Part shown: positions 7,857 through 16,194 of the stretch, piece by piece
Numbering within the stretch: position 1 is the first letter of the stretch
Layout of the letters: each line of letters begins with the position of its first letter
From: G963677445 sp963677445
GTDB lineage: Bacteria > Bacteroidota > Ignavibacteria > Ignavibacteriales > Melioribacteraceae
Direction of reading: 5' to 3'
DNA length: 64,000 nt
NCBI GenBank assembly: GCA_963677445.2
Contig: CAXXGF010000054.1
Coordinates: 124,001 to 188,000 of the forward strand
Made by a program: the position numbers and the translations under genes
The notes under the pieces: model-generated
What the model was told of the DNA's origin: nothing
The model's database searches: none
Seen by the model: only the letters and a program-made list of their open reading frames with translations

Positions 7857-9008
7857 TTATCCATCCAAGGCTAAATAGGCAAAGTAAGTTATTATTGCCG
7901 CTATACCGACAAAAACCAGATTACGATTGATAAGATATCTGAATAATATTCCAAGCACTTTTTTAATATGGTTGTTAAAAGTTGCAAGGATCATCTCCAT
8001 AAACCCCAGAAAGAATGTAATTATTAGAGGAATAAGCGGAAAACCATAAATGATTAGAAAATATAATTCAAATTCTCTCGTGCCAGGGTTATCCACAAGG
8101 TTCCCAACTGCCTCTAGTCTTTCAGTCAGATTACCTAGTCCAAATAGAATAGCTTTTGAAACGAAATAACCTATCGTTCCCAATAATAAAATAAACATTA
8201 CGTTGTAGGACCACAATCGAAGTGTTTTTTTTATTGATGGATTCAGAATAATTAATGACAATAAATATCTTGTCAGGTTGAGCGACAGAAAAAGCAATAT
8301 GATTTGGATAACATTCAGAATCATCATATCACCCAAATCCTTTAATGTATTCATGCTTCCCTGATCCGATGACAATTTGCTGAGAAGAAATATATTAGCC
8401 AGAGTTTTCCAGGCAATTGACATTCCAAACCCGATAAAAATGAAAACTAAAACATCCCAACTTTCTGAATCATTTTTTACCGGAGAGTTTCCTGGATTTT
8501 TCTGATCTCGCTGAAGCGCGCCAACCATCATCATTGCTGCTAATCCATTTAAAGTCCATACATCGGTCATATAGGCCGAATGTTGTGCGGCATCAGTTGT
8601 TAATACCAGTTTCGCTAAAATAGAGAATAACGTATATCCAAAAGTTACTGAGAATGTTGCGTACGCATCCCAATAGTGAGGTGAAAATACACCCCGATAA
8701 ATTTTAGGTACACCTCTTTTTTTGGGGCTTTTTCTTTTTCTTAAAATTATTTTCGGTTTGGCTATATGTTCACGTTTCGATAACCGGTTTTTAAAAAAGT
8801 CTTTCAATAAAAGTAAATTAATTTGTCTGTGCGCAAATTTGATCGCAGAAATTCCCCATTCATCCACATTAAGATTTTCAAATTTACCAACCTTTGAAAT
8901 CAAAAAATCCCGATGGTTGTTTCTCTCATTTTCGGAATAAACAAAGGTGTATAGTGCCAGCAACCCACCGATACTGCCTATAAAAGAAACCCAAATCGAT
9001 TCAAACAT
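7857..9008 (-). CDS. Polytopic membrane protein of unknown function
   Basis: I do not recognise this 383-residue protein. It begins with a hydrophobic segment (about 5-25), followed by a soluble, basic stretch (about 26-115, rich in Lys and Arg). Six to seven further hydrophobic helices follow, the last ending at the C-terminus. The codon use and composition look like a real gene. It converges with the nitronate monooxygenase gene (17 bp between stops) and is separated from the downstream envelope operon by about 160 bp on the other side, so it appears to be monocistronic. No catalytic or transport motif is visible. Confidence 0.7.
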   Translation of the reverse strand: MFESIWVSFIGSIGGLLALYTFVYSENERNNHRDFLISKVGKFENLNVDEWGISAIKFAHRQINLLLLKDFFKNRLSKREHIAKPKIILRKRKSPKKRGVPKIYRGVFSPHYWDAYATFSVTFGYTLFSILAKLVLTTDAAQHSAYMTDVWTLNGLAAMMMVGALQRDQKNPGNSPVKNDSESWDVLVFIFIGFGMSIAWKTLANIFLLSKLSSDQGSMNTLKDLGDMMILNVIQIILLFLSLNLTRYLLSLIILNPSIKKTLRLWSYNVMFILLLGTIGYFVSKAILFGLGNLTERLEAVGNLVDNPGTREFELYFLIIYGFPLIPLIITFFLGFMEMILATFNNHIKKVLGILFRYLINRNLVFVGIAAIITYFAYLALDG

Positions 9009-9170
9009 TTATCCGCTTTAATCCTGTTTTTATATTATATTGGTTCATAATAGTATGCCTAAGTTAATGTATACGTAAGTCAATATTACAATATAAGAAT
9101 ATATTTCATGCCATCCAATATTAGATAAAAACATTCTAATCTGATTGTTAGAATTAGCATTTCGCCTTAT

Positions 9171-10451
9171 TCAATCACCTCCTCCGGCATCTGTGCCAGA
9201 TCCGGTCCTTATAACTTCCGGGCATCTGGTTTCATGTATATAATGTATGTACGGTTGTACCTTTACAATCCTAATACAAAAAGAATTGTTTCCACCAATA
9301 TCGAAAAACGAACATAAATCAATTGTACTGACAATTTCCAGAGCATATTTAATAGCCACAAGAGGACATGCCGGGTTACCATAAACCGCTTCAATAACCG
9401 GCAGGTAAATAATTCTGACAGGCCACCATTGAGTATTTGTTTCTTTTTTCAGGCCTCCTTCACCTGAAAAAATATATGAATCGCAGGACACACCAAGAGG
9501 AATATTAAACCACCCGGCAATAATATTTTTTATATAAACCGAATCCAGACCATCTGATATCGAAGTTATTCTTAAATATTCATCTCCCGGTTCATGATGA
9601 TCTGAATAAAAAGGCTGGTTCTCTTGCACTTCCAGTTCCCGCCTTGTAGTGTCTACGACCGTGGTATCTTCAGTCACCTGGATTTCCTCAACTGTTTGCA
9701 GAATATATCTTCCGTTTTCACTAACCTTTACTTTCGCGTGATTCAAATCGGGCAGATCGACAAAGTCGGAATAAAAAACAAAATCATCCATATCGAAATC
9801 ATATTTCAGCAATTGCAGATCAATGGGGTATTCAAGCCGGACAGGAAGGGGAATGGTGACAGATATATTTTTGCCGAATCTTTCATCAGCCGACGCGGCG
9901 ATTTCAAATTCCGCAAGGGGGAAAATCAGACGGGAGAATGAAACTGAAGAGACTCCCTCCACAGGCGTAAATTGGAAATTCTGTTCTGTTGAAAATGTAT
10001 TCTCATCGTAGCTGACATTAAACTCGCGGTCTGTTTCCAGAAACGCGTCAAGAGAATCGCTTCCCTCGTCAACATTATACTGAACCTGAACAGGCTCCAT
10101 TACTATATCCCTGAACACTCCTCCATTATCATCAACATAAAATTCATCCACAGTCGTCAGATATCCATCTTTTCTTACTACAATTTTGTAGCTGCCTGTT
10201 TCAGGTTCATTTATAATTTTGTGTTCATCCGACGCATTTGGAATCCCATTCACCCTGGCGGAAAATCCGTTAAGTATTTCCCCGTTTGAAGCGTCTATTA
10301 CTTTCAGCTCCAGAATGACCTTTTCAGGTTCATACCAGGGCATTACCGGTTCCACTTTATCGGATTTGCAGTTGAATAATAACACAAGTGTTATAAAAAC
10401 CAGAATCAAAGAAATCCGGTTTTTTATTTCACGTTTTATAACCTCTTTCAT
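9171..10451 (-). CDS. Carboxypeptidase-regulatory-like domain lipoprotein, last gene of the envelope operon
   Basis: The 426-residue protein starts with a basic, hydrophobic leader ending LVLLFNCKSDKVEP, most likely a lipoprotein signal with an atypical lipobox. A CarboxypepD_reg-like beta-sandwich follows (about 45-115; LELKVIDASNGEILNGFSA, GSYKIVVRKDGYLT). A middle region (about 160-260) resembles the mature part of its two operon paralogues at 11905 and 15020, with Leu/Pro-rich strands such as VTIPLPVRLEYPIDLQLL. The C-terminus contains several cysteines and ends in Gly/Asp. It probably sits at the cell surface or in the periplasm and works with the YjbH-like barrels of the same operon. 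Its gene follows 10469-11188 by 17 bp. The exact function is unknown. Confidence 0.75.
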   Translation of the reverse strand: MKEVIKREIKNRISLILVFITLVLLFNCKSDKVEPVMPWYEPEKVILELKVIDASNGEILNGFSARVNGIPNASDEHKIINEPETGSYKIVVRKDGYLTTVDEFYVDDNGGVFRDIVMEPVQVQYNVDEGSDSLDAFLETDREFNVSYDENTFSTEQNFQFTPVEGVSSVSFSRLIFPLAEFEIAASADERFGKNISVTIPLPVRLEYPIDLQLLKYDFDMDDFVFYSDFVDLPDLNHAKVKVSENGRYILQTVEEIQVTEDTTVVDTTRRELEVQENQPFYSDHHEPGDEYLRITSISDGLDSVYIKNIIAGWFNIPLGVSCDSYIFSGEGGLKKETNTQWWPVRIIYLPVIEAVYGNPACPLVAIKYALEIVSTIDLCSFFDIGGNNSFCIRIVKVQPYIHYIHETRCPEVIRTGSGTDAGGGD

Positions 10452-10468
10452 TTTTTTTCCATAAATTA

Positions 10469-11188
10469 TTATATGGAGAACCTGTAACTCGCTCCGAATG
10501 AAAACACATCAAAATGTATCATCGAAGCAAGCAACTGGAGTCTGTTAAAGATTAAAACACGAGCTCCCCCATTTATTTTTTCAGAATCAAATTCCAGCAT
10601 CAGATCAGCAAATGAATTTAACTTAAATAATACCCCTCCGAATATTCCGGTAAATTCGTGGTTTACCGATTCCATACGGTCGCTCCCATAACCGACATGC
10701 AATCCTATTTTATCACTCACCCCCTCAATTAAGAAGCTTTTTGAGAGAGTTAAAAACAAGCAGTTAAAATGACGCGCGCTCCCTTTGTCGAGTGTGGTCC
10801 CCACATCATGGCAACCGAGAGAGAACATAGGTATATATTTTCCTTCTTTTAATACCTGCACCCTCAGGCTGAGCATTCTGTCACCCACGGAGGAATTTCT
10901 CAGCTCCGGAGGGTAATCCCTTCTGGTAAAACGAATGCTCACCTCAAGAAAAGGCAGGTAACCCAGCGTAACATAATATGCCATCGCGTTAAATTTTCGA
11001 TCGGTATAATCAAGATATTTCCTGTGAAGCAGACTCGCCCCGAATATCACCTGCCGGTCCTCGGCAATTTCGGCTGTCGGGATAGATATCAGCCCCGTTG
11101 TGCCTGTAAGGGATTGGGAGAAAAAATCCTGCCAACATAAAATCGCTCCAAACAATACAATAAATATTTTGAGTTTGATCATACTCAT
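10469..11188 (-). CDS. YjbH-like outer-membrane protein (short form)
   Basis: This 239-residue secreted protein has a signal peptide (about 1-25, ending FFSQS). The mature start GTTGLISIPTAEIAEDRQ is the hallmark opening of YjbH/GfcD-type outer-membrane proteins. The remainder alternates short hydrophobic and polar strands, as expected of a beta-barrel, and ends in an aromatic-rich strand. YjbH proteins take part in exopolysaccharide production or export. Unlike the two 400-residue YjbH-like proteins upstream (13107, 16195), this one carries the N-terminal barrel signature and lacks the later region, so the two types may represent complementary halves of a YjbH protein. It is the seventh gene of the eight-gene operon. 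Confidence 0.72.
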   Translation of the reverse strand: MSMIKLKIFIVLFGAILCWQDFFSQSLTGTTGLISIPTAEIAEDRQVIFGASLLHRKYLDYTDRKFNAMAYYVTLGYLPFLEVSIRFTRRDYPPELRNSSVGDRMLSLRVQVLKEGKYIPMFSLGCHDVGTTLDKGSARHFNCLFLTLSKSFLIEGVSDKIGLHVGYGSDRMESVNHEFTGIFGGVLFKLNSFADLMLEFDSEKINGGARVLIFNRLQLLASMIHFDVFSFGASYRFSI

Positions 11189-11231
11189 ATTAGCTCAATC
11201 TTGCCGTGAAATTCCAAATTTTTGTAATGAT

Positions 11232-11880
11232 TTAAAAATTATAGTTCAGCCTGAAAGTGATATACGGTCCGGTCATCAAAACATACATATCATTGATAGT
11301 TCCATCGAATTCTTCTTCTTGTTGAGTATGATTACCAAATTTGTATTGGAATACTAAAGACTTTGAGGAATTTTTGAAAATATTTTTTTTCTAAGCCAAC
11401 AAGAAGATGCCATCCATTATATCTGCCGTCGTCATATTTTGAAATATTTTCTCCTTCAATATGCCTTCCGGAATGGGTAGTACGGATAAAGTTCATACTA
11501 CTTCCCAATCCTGCGTAAGGATGGAAATATTTCTTGAGTAAAGGTATATCAGCAGTTATTTTCAGAAAAACAGTTAAGTTTCTTAATTTCAGATCGGAGT
11601 GTTCCATATTACATTCGTCATAGTTTTTCTGCAAATCTATTCTCCAGTACCCGACACCAATATGAATTCTGATTGGTGAAAAGACATAATAACTCATTTG
11701 AAGATTCCCTTCAAAAGTTCCTTCGTAATAGTCCTTAATGAATCTGTCTTTTCTCCAATAATCAAGAGATGGGTTATACCAATCGATTCCAATCCCTAGT
11801 GAATACTCAGAATCTATTAGGTAAATATTATTTGTAAGTAAAAGTATAAGGCACAAATAGTATTTATTAGATTTTTTCAT
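11232..11880 (-). pseudogene. Frameshifted outer-membrane beta-barrel gene (paralogue of 14317-14985)
   Basis: The open frame from ATG 11880 stops at 11332 after 182 codons. Shifting by one base near 11363-11367 restores homology to the paralogue: the shifted frame reads SLVFQYKFGNHTQ and ends TGPYITFRLNYNF at 11232, matching LEFRYNLGNYTQ and NGPKISLNLNYIF of the intact copy. The N-terminal parts also match (DWYNPSLDYW against GWYNPSMDYW). An extra C in TTCCTC is the simplest explanation. Truncation removes the last barrel strands, so the product should not fold in the outer membrane. It may be a real pseudogene of the duplicated unit or a single-base assembly error. Confidence 0.8.
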
Positions 11881-11904
11881 AATATAATCACTATATTATT
11901 ATTA

Positions 11905-13071
11905 CTAAAGAGATCCTCCGTCAGTGCAAGATTCACCTCTTATACATTTTTTACTTAAATTTACGGGTATTCCTAAATGACCACATGGAATATAGGAGCC
12001 GTTTGTTTTTTTTCTATAGACATAATATCTAGTTTTCGATCTTACACCGAATTTCAGTTTTTTGCCTTTTTCTTTTAAACAGTATACTTTCTTGCAAATG
12101 GAATCAGTGGGAGATCTATGAGTAGGTTTCCATGCAATTCGCTTTGGAATTCGACTTAATTGATTATCCACAGGAACGCATATTTTTTCTAAAAACAATC
12201 CTGATTGAGGACAAGGTACTATCCTCGTCCCCTCGGTTAAAACTGGATCCTTGTCAAGAAAAGAAGTATACTCATATTTAGTATTTTTTATGACCTTCCA
12301 AGAAAAACTGGTGATTTGAACAATGATTGATGTCGAATCACTAGAGAATTTTAGTGAGTTTAGCTCCTCAACAACATTAGTAATTGGGTCATAACTTAGT
12401 AGAACAAAATCCTCAATGGATTCATATTCTAGCTCGGTAGGAATGGGAATAGTGAGGGTCACAGGTTTTTTAAATTGCAGCCCGTGTGGTAGTAAAACTA
12501 CTGAGTTAATTACTAAATTACTATCAGTTGGTAAATGGTGAATATCTGCATTATACAGAGGCGTCATACTTATTTGCTCAGTTTGGTTAAGAGCTTCAGA
12601 GGGGATTTCAATCGAAAATTTTCCATCAACACTGTTTTCACTAATTGTGGCTCCATTTATAGGATTAACAGAAAATGCTGCCCTGATTTTAGTCATAGAT
12701 AATTCAATCAAATTTACATAGCTCTGATCATCAGCCACAATTTCCAAACCAAATTTAATGGGTATGTATCCATCCTTGGTTGTAATCATCTCATATGTTC
12801 CCGGAATTAAAATAGTTGTCGTACTAAAACTCCCATCATCATCTGATAACATGCTGATCTTGTCTTCTATTTGTATCAGAACAGAACTAATTGGAAGATC
12901 TGTTTCACTATCAGTAATTGTTCCGGAAATAAATTCCGTATCTTCATCGCAAATTAAAGGTGGTTCAACAGGGTCCACCTTCTCAGTTTCGCAGCTCCAC
13001 CAGAGTAGAAGGAAAAGGGATGCCAGAAAAATGGTTGAAAAGAGAGCGGTTATCGCTTTAACTTTTTTCAA
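11905..13071 (-). CDS. Surface lipoprotein with carboxypeptidase-regulatory-like domain (copy 1)
   Basis: The 388-residue protein has a lipoprotein leader (FLLLWWSCETEK, Cys near residue 27) that is almost identical to that of the paralogue at 15020. A CarboxypepD_reg-like fold follows (about 45-120; ISGTITDSETDLPISSVLI, GTYEMITTKDGYIPI), then a ZU5-like region (about 140-260; VDGKFSIEIPSEAL, LTIPIPTELEYE). The C-terminal 100 residues contain several cysteines and differ completely from the paralogue. It is probably lipid-anchored at the outer membrane. It lies between the YjbH-like gene (35 bp upstream) and the frameshifted barrel gene (24 bp downstream), the same order as in the second unit. 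Confidence 0.78.
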   Translation of the reverse strand: MKKVKAITALFSTIFLASLFLLLWWSCETEKVDPVEPPLICDEDTEFISGTITDSETDLPISSVLIQIEDKISMLSDDDGSFSTTTILIPGTYEMITTKDGYIPIKFGLEIVADDQSYVNLIELSMTKIRAAFSVNPINGATISENSVDGKFSIEIPSEALNQTEQISMTPLYNADIHHLPTDSNLVINSVVLLPHGLQFKKPVTLTIPIPTELEYESIEDFVLLSYDPITNVVEELNSLKFSSDSTSIIVQITSFSWKVIKNTKYEYTSFLDKDPVLTEGTRIVPCPQSGLFLEKICVPVDNQLSRIPKRIAWKPTHRSPTDSICKKVYCLKEKGKKLKFGVRSKTRYYVYRKKTNGSYIPCGHLGIPVNLSKKCIRGESCTDGGSL

Positions 13072-13106
13072 TTTACCTCCAAAACTGTTTATTCAAAAAA
13101 TTGTGA

Positions 13107-14312
13107 TTATATATAACCGGGCAGGTATTTTTTCATAGAACTGCCTATATCAATCCCGGCGCTGTAATTTGTCCAGCCATAACGTGTAGCGCGGGCCCTG
13201 TATTCCCAGGGGAGATAACCGGCCGGCCTTATTCTTAAAGGGCCTGATTTCATATATGAGCTTAAAAAGAGGGGTATTCTTATGTTGAACCTCCCGTTTT
13301 TATCTATTTCTGTCTGGGTGTAATAAAAACCGATATCCACTTCACCGAAATAACGTTTGATGTCAAACCGCCAGCCTGCGTCTTCATATAAACTGCGGCC
13401 GTAAGTAAACTTAAACTGCACATCGAAACGGGAATAATAATAGCCTGTTTCCAGGAAAGGTGTAAAAGCATCCAGGTATGTATAATAAAGCACACCCCTG
13501 AAAAATGAAGCATAACCTGTATAACCAATTTTGCTCCCCAGGAAGAAATTTCCATTCAGGAAATATTTCCTTATCTGAGCGTCAAATCCATAACGGTGTT
13601 CTGAAAAATACCCCGGGGTAGCCGAAAGAAAAGTATTGAAGGGAAGACGTATAAACTGGTTAATATTGGAAAGGCCCGGCCTGATATAATTTCCTTCAGA
13701 ACTCAGATCATTAAAGATGGGGAATATCACCCGTCCTGACAGAGAAAAACCAGGGAGCAGAGTCGTCTTCAGTTCCGGACAAATATTTACCTGTGAATCG
13801 ACCGGATCAACAAATCCCACAAAATTTGCGTTATACTGCGGGTGAAGTACAATCTCGAAAATAAAATCAGAGTTATTTATCTTTTGTTTATTTTCGAGCT
13901 TTTTCCAATAGTTATCGGTGTTCAGTGTGGTTTTTATACTCGCCCTAAGTATTCCCTTTTCCGTTTCTCCGGCGAGCCAGGATTTATACAACTCTGAAGA
14001 AATAATGAAAGCGGAAATGAGAATCTTCCTGCGCTGAATGACTATAACAAGTTTATAATCTTCTTCCAAGTTTTCACAAACAATACGCAACACCTCTTTC
14101 AACGCGTCTGGTTCATAACGGTATACAAGGTTTTCATAGGTAATTATTACCTGCCGGTTTTCAACAAATACTGCCACGTTATTAAAACCCTCAGCGACAA
14201 GAGCGTTTGTAAGTTTGTTTTCTTCATCGAACCGGCTTTGTGAATATTGCGATACGGATAACGAAATCATGACCAGAAGACTGGTTAATATTTTTCTGAT
14301 TAAATGCACCAC
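13107..14312 (-). CDS. YjbH-like outer-membrane protein (copy 1)
   Basis: The 401-residue protein starts at GTG 14312, four bases after the previous stop. A signal peptide (about 1-27) precedes a soluble segment with LVAEGFNNVAVFVENRQVII and YENLVYRYEPDALKEVL. A long beta-barrel part (about 160-401) contains YGRSLYEDAGWRFDIKRYFG and FYYTQTEIDKNGRFNIRIP, features of the C-terminal region of YjbH proteins. It is roughly 90 percent identical to the copy at 16195 over most of its length, so the duplication is fairly recent. The role is probably exopolysaccharide export or envelope modification, by analogy with yjbEFGH. The N-terminal leader differs from that of the other copy. Confidence 0.8.
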   Translation of the reverse strand: MVHLIRKILTSLLVMISLSVSQYSQSRFDEENKLTNALVAEGFNNVAVFVENRQVIITYENLVYRYEPDALKEVLRIVCENLEEDYKLVIVIQRRKILISAFIISSELYKSWLAGETEKGILRASIKTTLNTDNYWKKLENKQKINNSDFIFEIVLHPQYNANFVGFVDPVDSQVNICPELKTTLLPGFSLSGRVIFPIFNDLSSEGNYIRPGLSNINQFIRLPFNTFLSATPGYFSEHRYGFDAQIRKYFLNGNFFLGSKIGYTGYASFFRGVLYYTYLDAFTPFLETGYYYSRFDVQFKFTYGRSLYEDAGWRFDIKRYFGEVDIGFYYTQTEIDKNGRFNIRIPLFLSSYMKSGPLRIRPAGYLPWEYRARATRYGWTNYSAGIDIGSSMKKYLPGYI

Positions 14313-14316
14313 GATA

Positions 14317-14985
14317 TCAGAAAATATAATTTAAGTTTAATGAAATCTTGGGGCCGTTAAGGGAAACCTCCTCATCAATAATATTGCCCAAGCCATCGCG
14401 GACTTCCTGAGTATAGTTTCCCAAGTTGTACCGAAATTCCAGACCGGCTGAGAAATAATCGAGAAAGGATTTATTGACTCCGATCAGAAAATGCCAGATG
14501 TAATCCTGGCCGTCATTTGTCAGTTCAGTTCCTGAACCGTCAACAAGTTTCTGATCACTTTCGGTATTGATAAAATAGTAACCGCCTCCGGCCCCGGCAT
14601 ACGTTCCGAGAAAGGGGAATGTAAGAAAGGGAATATCTGAAATTACGCTGCCGCTAATGCCGATAAACTGCACCGAAAGTTTTTTACTCAGGATTCCGGT
14701 TCCGGTTTCAAAATTGGTTCTTTCAATTGAATCACTCCAGTAACTTCCTTCCAGCCGAACTCGCATTGGATAGACAACATTGTATTGAATATTGACCCCT
14801 GCCGTAAAGGCGCCGCTGAATTCTTCCTCACCCAGTGAAAAGGTTGAGCTCTCATTCCAGTAGTCCATTGAAGGGTTATACCAGCCGAGGTTTATACCTG
14901 CAGAGTGAAAGTTTAATTGTGCTGAATTTGTCCCTGTAATGAATACAAAAAATAAACCTGCCAGATAGAATATTTTTTTTAACAT
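14317..14985 (-). CDS. Small outer-membrane beta-barrel protein (intact copy)
   Basis: I start this gene at ATG 14985, which is preceded by GGGAGAGAG and gives a clean signal peptide (about 1-22, FFVFITGTNSAQ); a longer frame from 15069 would overlap the upstream gene and begins with Ala-rich noise. The 222-residue product consists of amphipathic strands with aromatic girdles (GWYNPSMDYW, GGGYYFINTES, YIWHFLIGVNKS) and ends KISLNLNYIF, the terminal-Phe signature of outer-membrane barrels. Length suggests an eight-stranded barrel. The frameshifted gene at 11232 is its paralogue. It lies 34 bp after the lipoprotein gene and four bases before the next YjbH-like start. Confidence 0.8.
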   Translation of the reverse strand: MLKKIFYLAGLFFVFITGTNSAQLNFHSAGINLGWYNPSMDYWNESSTFSLGEEEFSGAFTAGVNIQYNVVYPMRVRLEGSYWSDSIERTNFETGTGILSKKLSVQFIGISGSVISDIPFLTFPFLGTYAGAGGGYYFINTESDQKLVDGSGTELTNDGQDYIWHFLIGVNKSFLDYFSAGLEFRYNLGNYTQEVRDGLGNIIDEEVSLNGPKISLNLNYIF

Positions 14986-15019
14986 ATCTCTCTCCCAATA
15001 TTTGTTTGTACTATTTTTA

Positions 15020-16177
15020 TTAATCCCCATTGCCACCGCTGCTGCCGCTGCCACCATCGGTTTCAACATCGCAGAAACCGTACATAAATGGGTAATTTAT
15101 TCTTCCAATTGTGGCATTATTAAAAGTAAAATCGAAATTGACATATTGTATTCTACAGCAAACGGTGACAGTACCATTTTCTATCCCACTACAGCTTTGA
15201 TCATTCCCAATCTTCTTGGTTTGTTCTATCCATGGAACATTAGCCCACATAACTTCTTCAGGAAGTCCATCTGGCAAAATCAAAACACCAACATCAGCCC
15301 AAAAAGTATGAGATAAGCTGGATGTACTATGATCAATAGTTCCGTCACAATCATCAAATGCTAATCCAAGAGATATTTGAGGATTGGCAAAGGGTATTAA
15401 AAAATCAACATTACTAAAATGACTAATTTCAATCTCCATTGAATTACTGCTTTCGATTATATTTGCCAAACCAATAATCTCGGATTCACTAGTTTCTGAG
15501 TTATAATTAACAACAAAAACTGAATCCGGATTGATAATCTCTTCGGGTACTACAATCGGCACGCTAAATAAAATGCTTTGATTAAATTCCAGACCCGGAG
15601 GATCTAAACTGACAGAATTAATTAAAAATAATTCATCTCTGTTTTTAAATGGAGTACCTGAATTTATAGTTGGAGTTATACTAATTTCAGTTGTGTTAGT
15701 TAAAGCTCCTGATGGAATTTCTAGCTCATATTTCCCGAATTTATTTTCAGATACAACTTTACCTCCAACATCAGCAGAAATTATAACTGAAGGACGCCTT
15801 TCAACAATACTGTAGTTCAAATTATAGCGAATAACATTTTCACTTATTTCCAGAGCTCGGAACATTGTAATGTAGTTTTCCTTAGAAATTTTCACACGAT
15901 ATTCCCCGGTATCCAGTATTTCATCAGTAGTAAAAAATCCGTGTTTGTTTGATTCAAGAATAATAGTTTCACCAATTTGAATAGTTGCCCCTTGCAGAGG
16001 TTGATTGGAATTGATATCAAATATGTATCCCGAAATGAAGTAGTCCAGCTGAGTTATTCCACTATACCAATCAGTCAACCCCACCTTCTCAGTTTCGCAG
16101 CTCCACCAGAACATCAGGATAAAGGATGCCAGAAAAATGGTTGAAAAGAGAGCGGTTATCGCTTTAACTTTTTTCAA
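15020..16177 (-). CDS. Surface lipoprotein with carboxypeptidase-regulatory-like domain (copy 2)
   Basis: The 385-residue protein shares the first 32 residues with the paralogue at 11905 almost exactly (MKKVKAITALFSTIFLAS, then WWSCETEKV). The mature part has diverged: a CarboxypepD_reg-like domain (about 45-115; ISGYIFDINSNQPLQGATI, GEYRVKISKENYITM) and a ZU5-like region (FGKYELEIPSGAL, LFSVPIVVPEEI) are recognisable in both, but the C-terminal 100 residues are unrelated. It ends in a Gly/Ser-rich tail after several cysteines. The likely location is the outer membrane. It follows the YjbH-like gene at 16195 by 17 bp. What it binds is unknown. Confidence 0.78.
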   Translation of the reverse strand: MKKVKAITALFSTIFLASFILMFWWSCETEKVGLTDWYSGITQLDYFISGYIFDINSNQPLQGATIQIGETIILESNKHGFFTTDEILDTGEYRVKISKENYITMFRALEISENVIRYNLNYSIVERRPSVIISADVGGKVVSENKFGKYELEIPSGALTNTTEISITPTINSGTPFKNRDELFLINSVSLDPPGLEFNQSILFSVPIVVPEEIINPDSVFVVNYNSETSESEIIGLANIIESSNSMEIEISHFSNVDFLIPFANPQISLGLAFDDCDGTIDHSTSSLSHTFWADVGVLILPDGLPEEVMWANVPWIEQTKKIGNDQSCSGIENGTVTVCCRIQYVNFDFTFNNATIGRINYPFMYGFCDVETDGGSGSSGGNGD

Positions 16178-16194
16178 CTTACCTCCAAAACTGG

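Noticed and set aside
8722..8940. 72-codon plus-strand open frame
   Set aside because: It is antisense to the Lys/Arg-rich segment of the membrane protein at 7857 and shows no independent signal.
14986..15069. Extension of the barrel gene into the upstream lipoprotein gene
   Set aside because: The extension is Ala-rich noise overlapping another frame, whereas ATG 14985 has a ribosome site and signal peptide.
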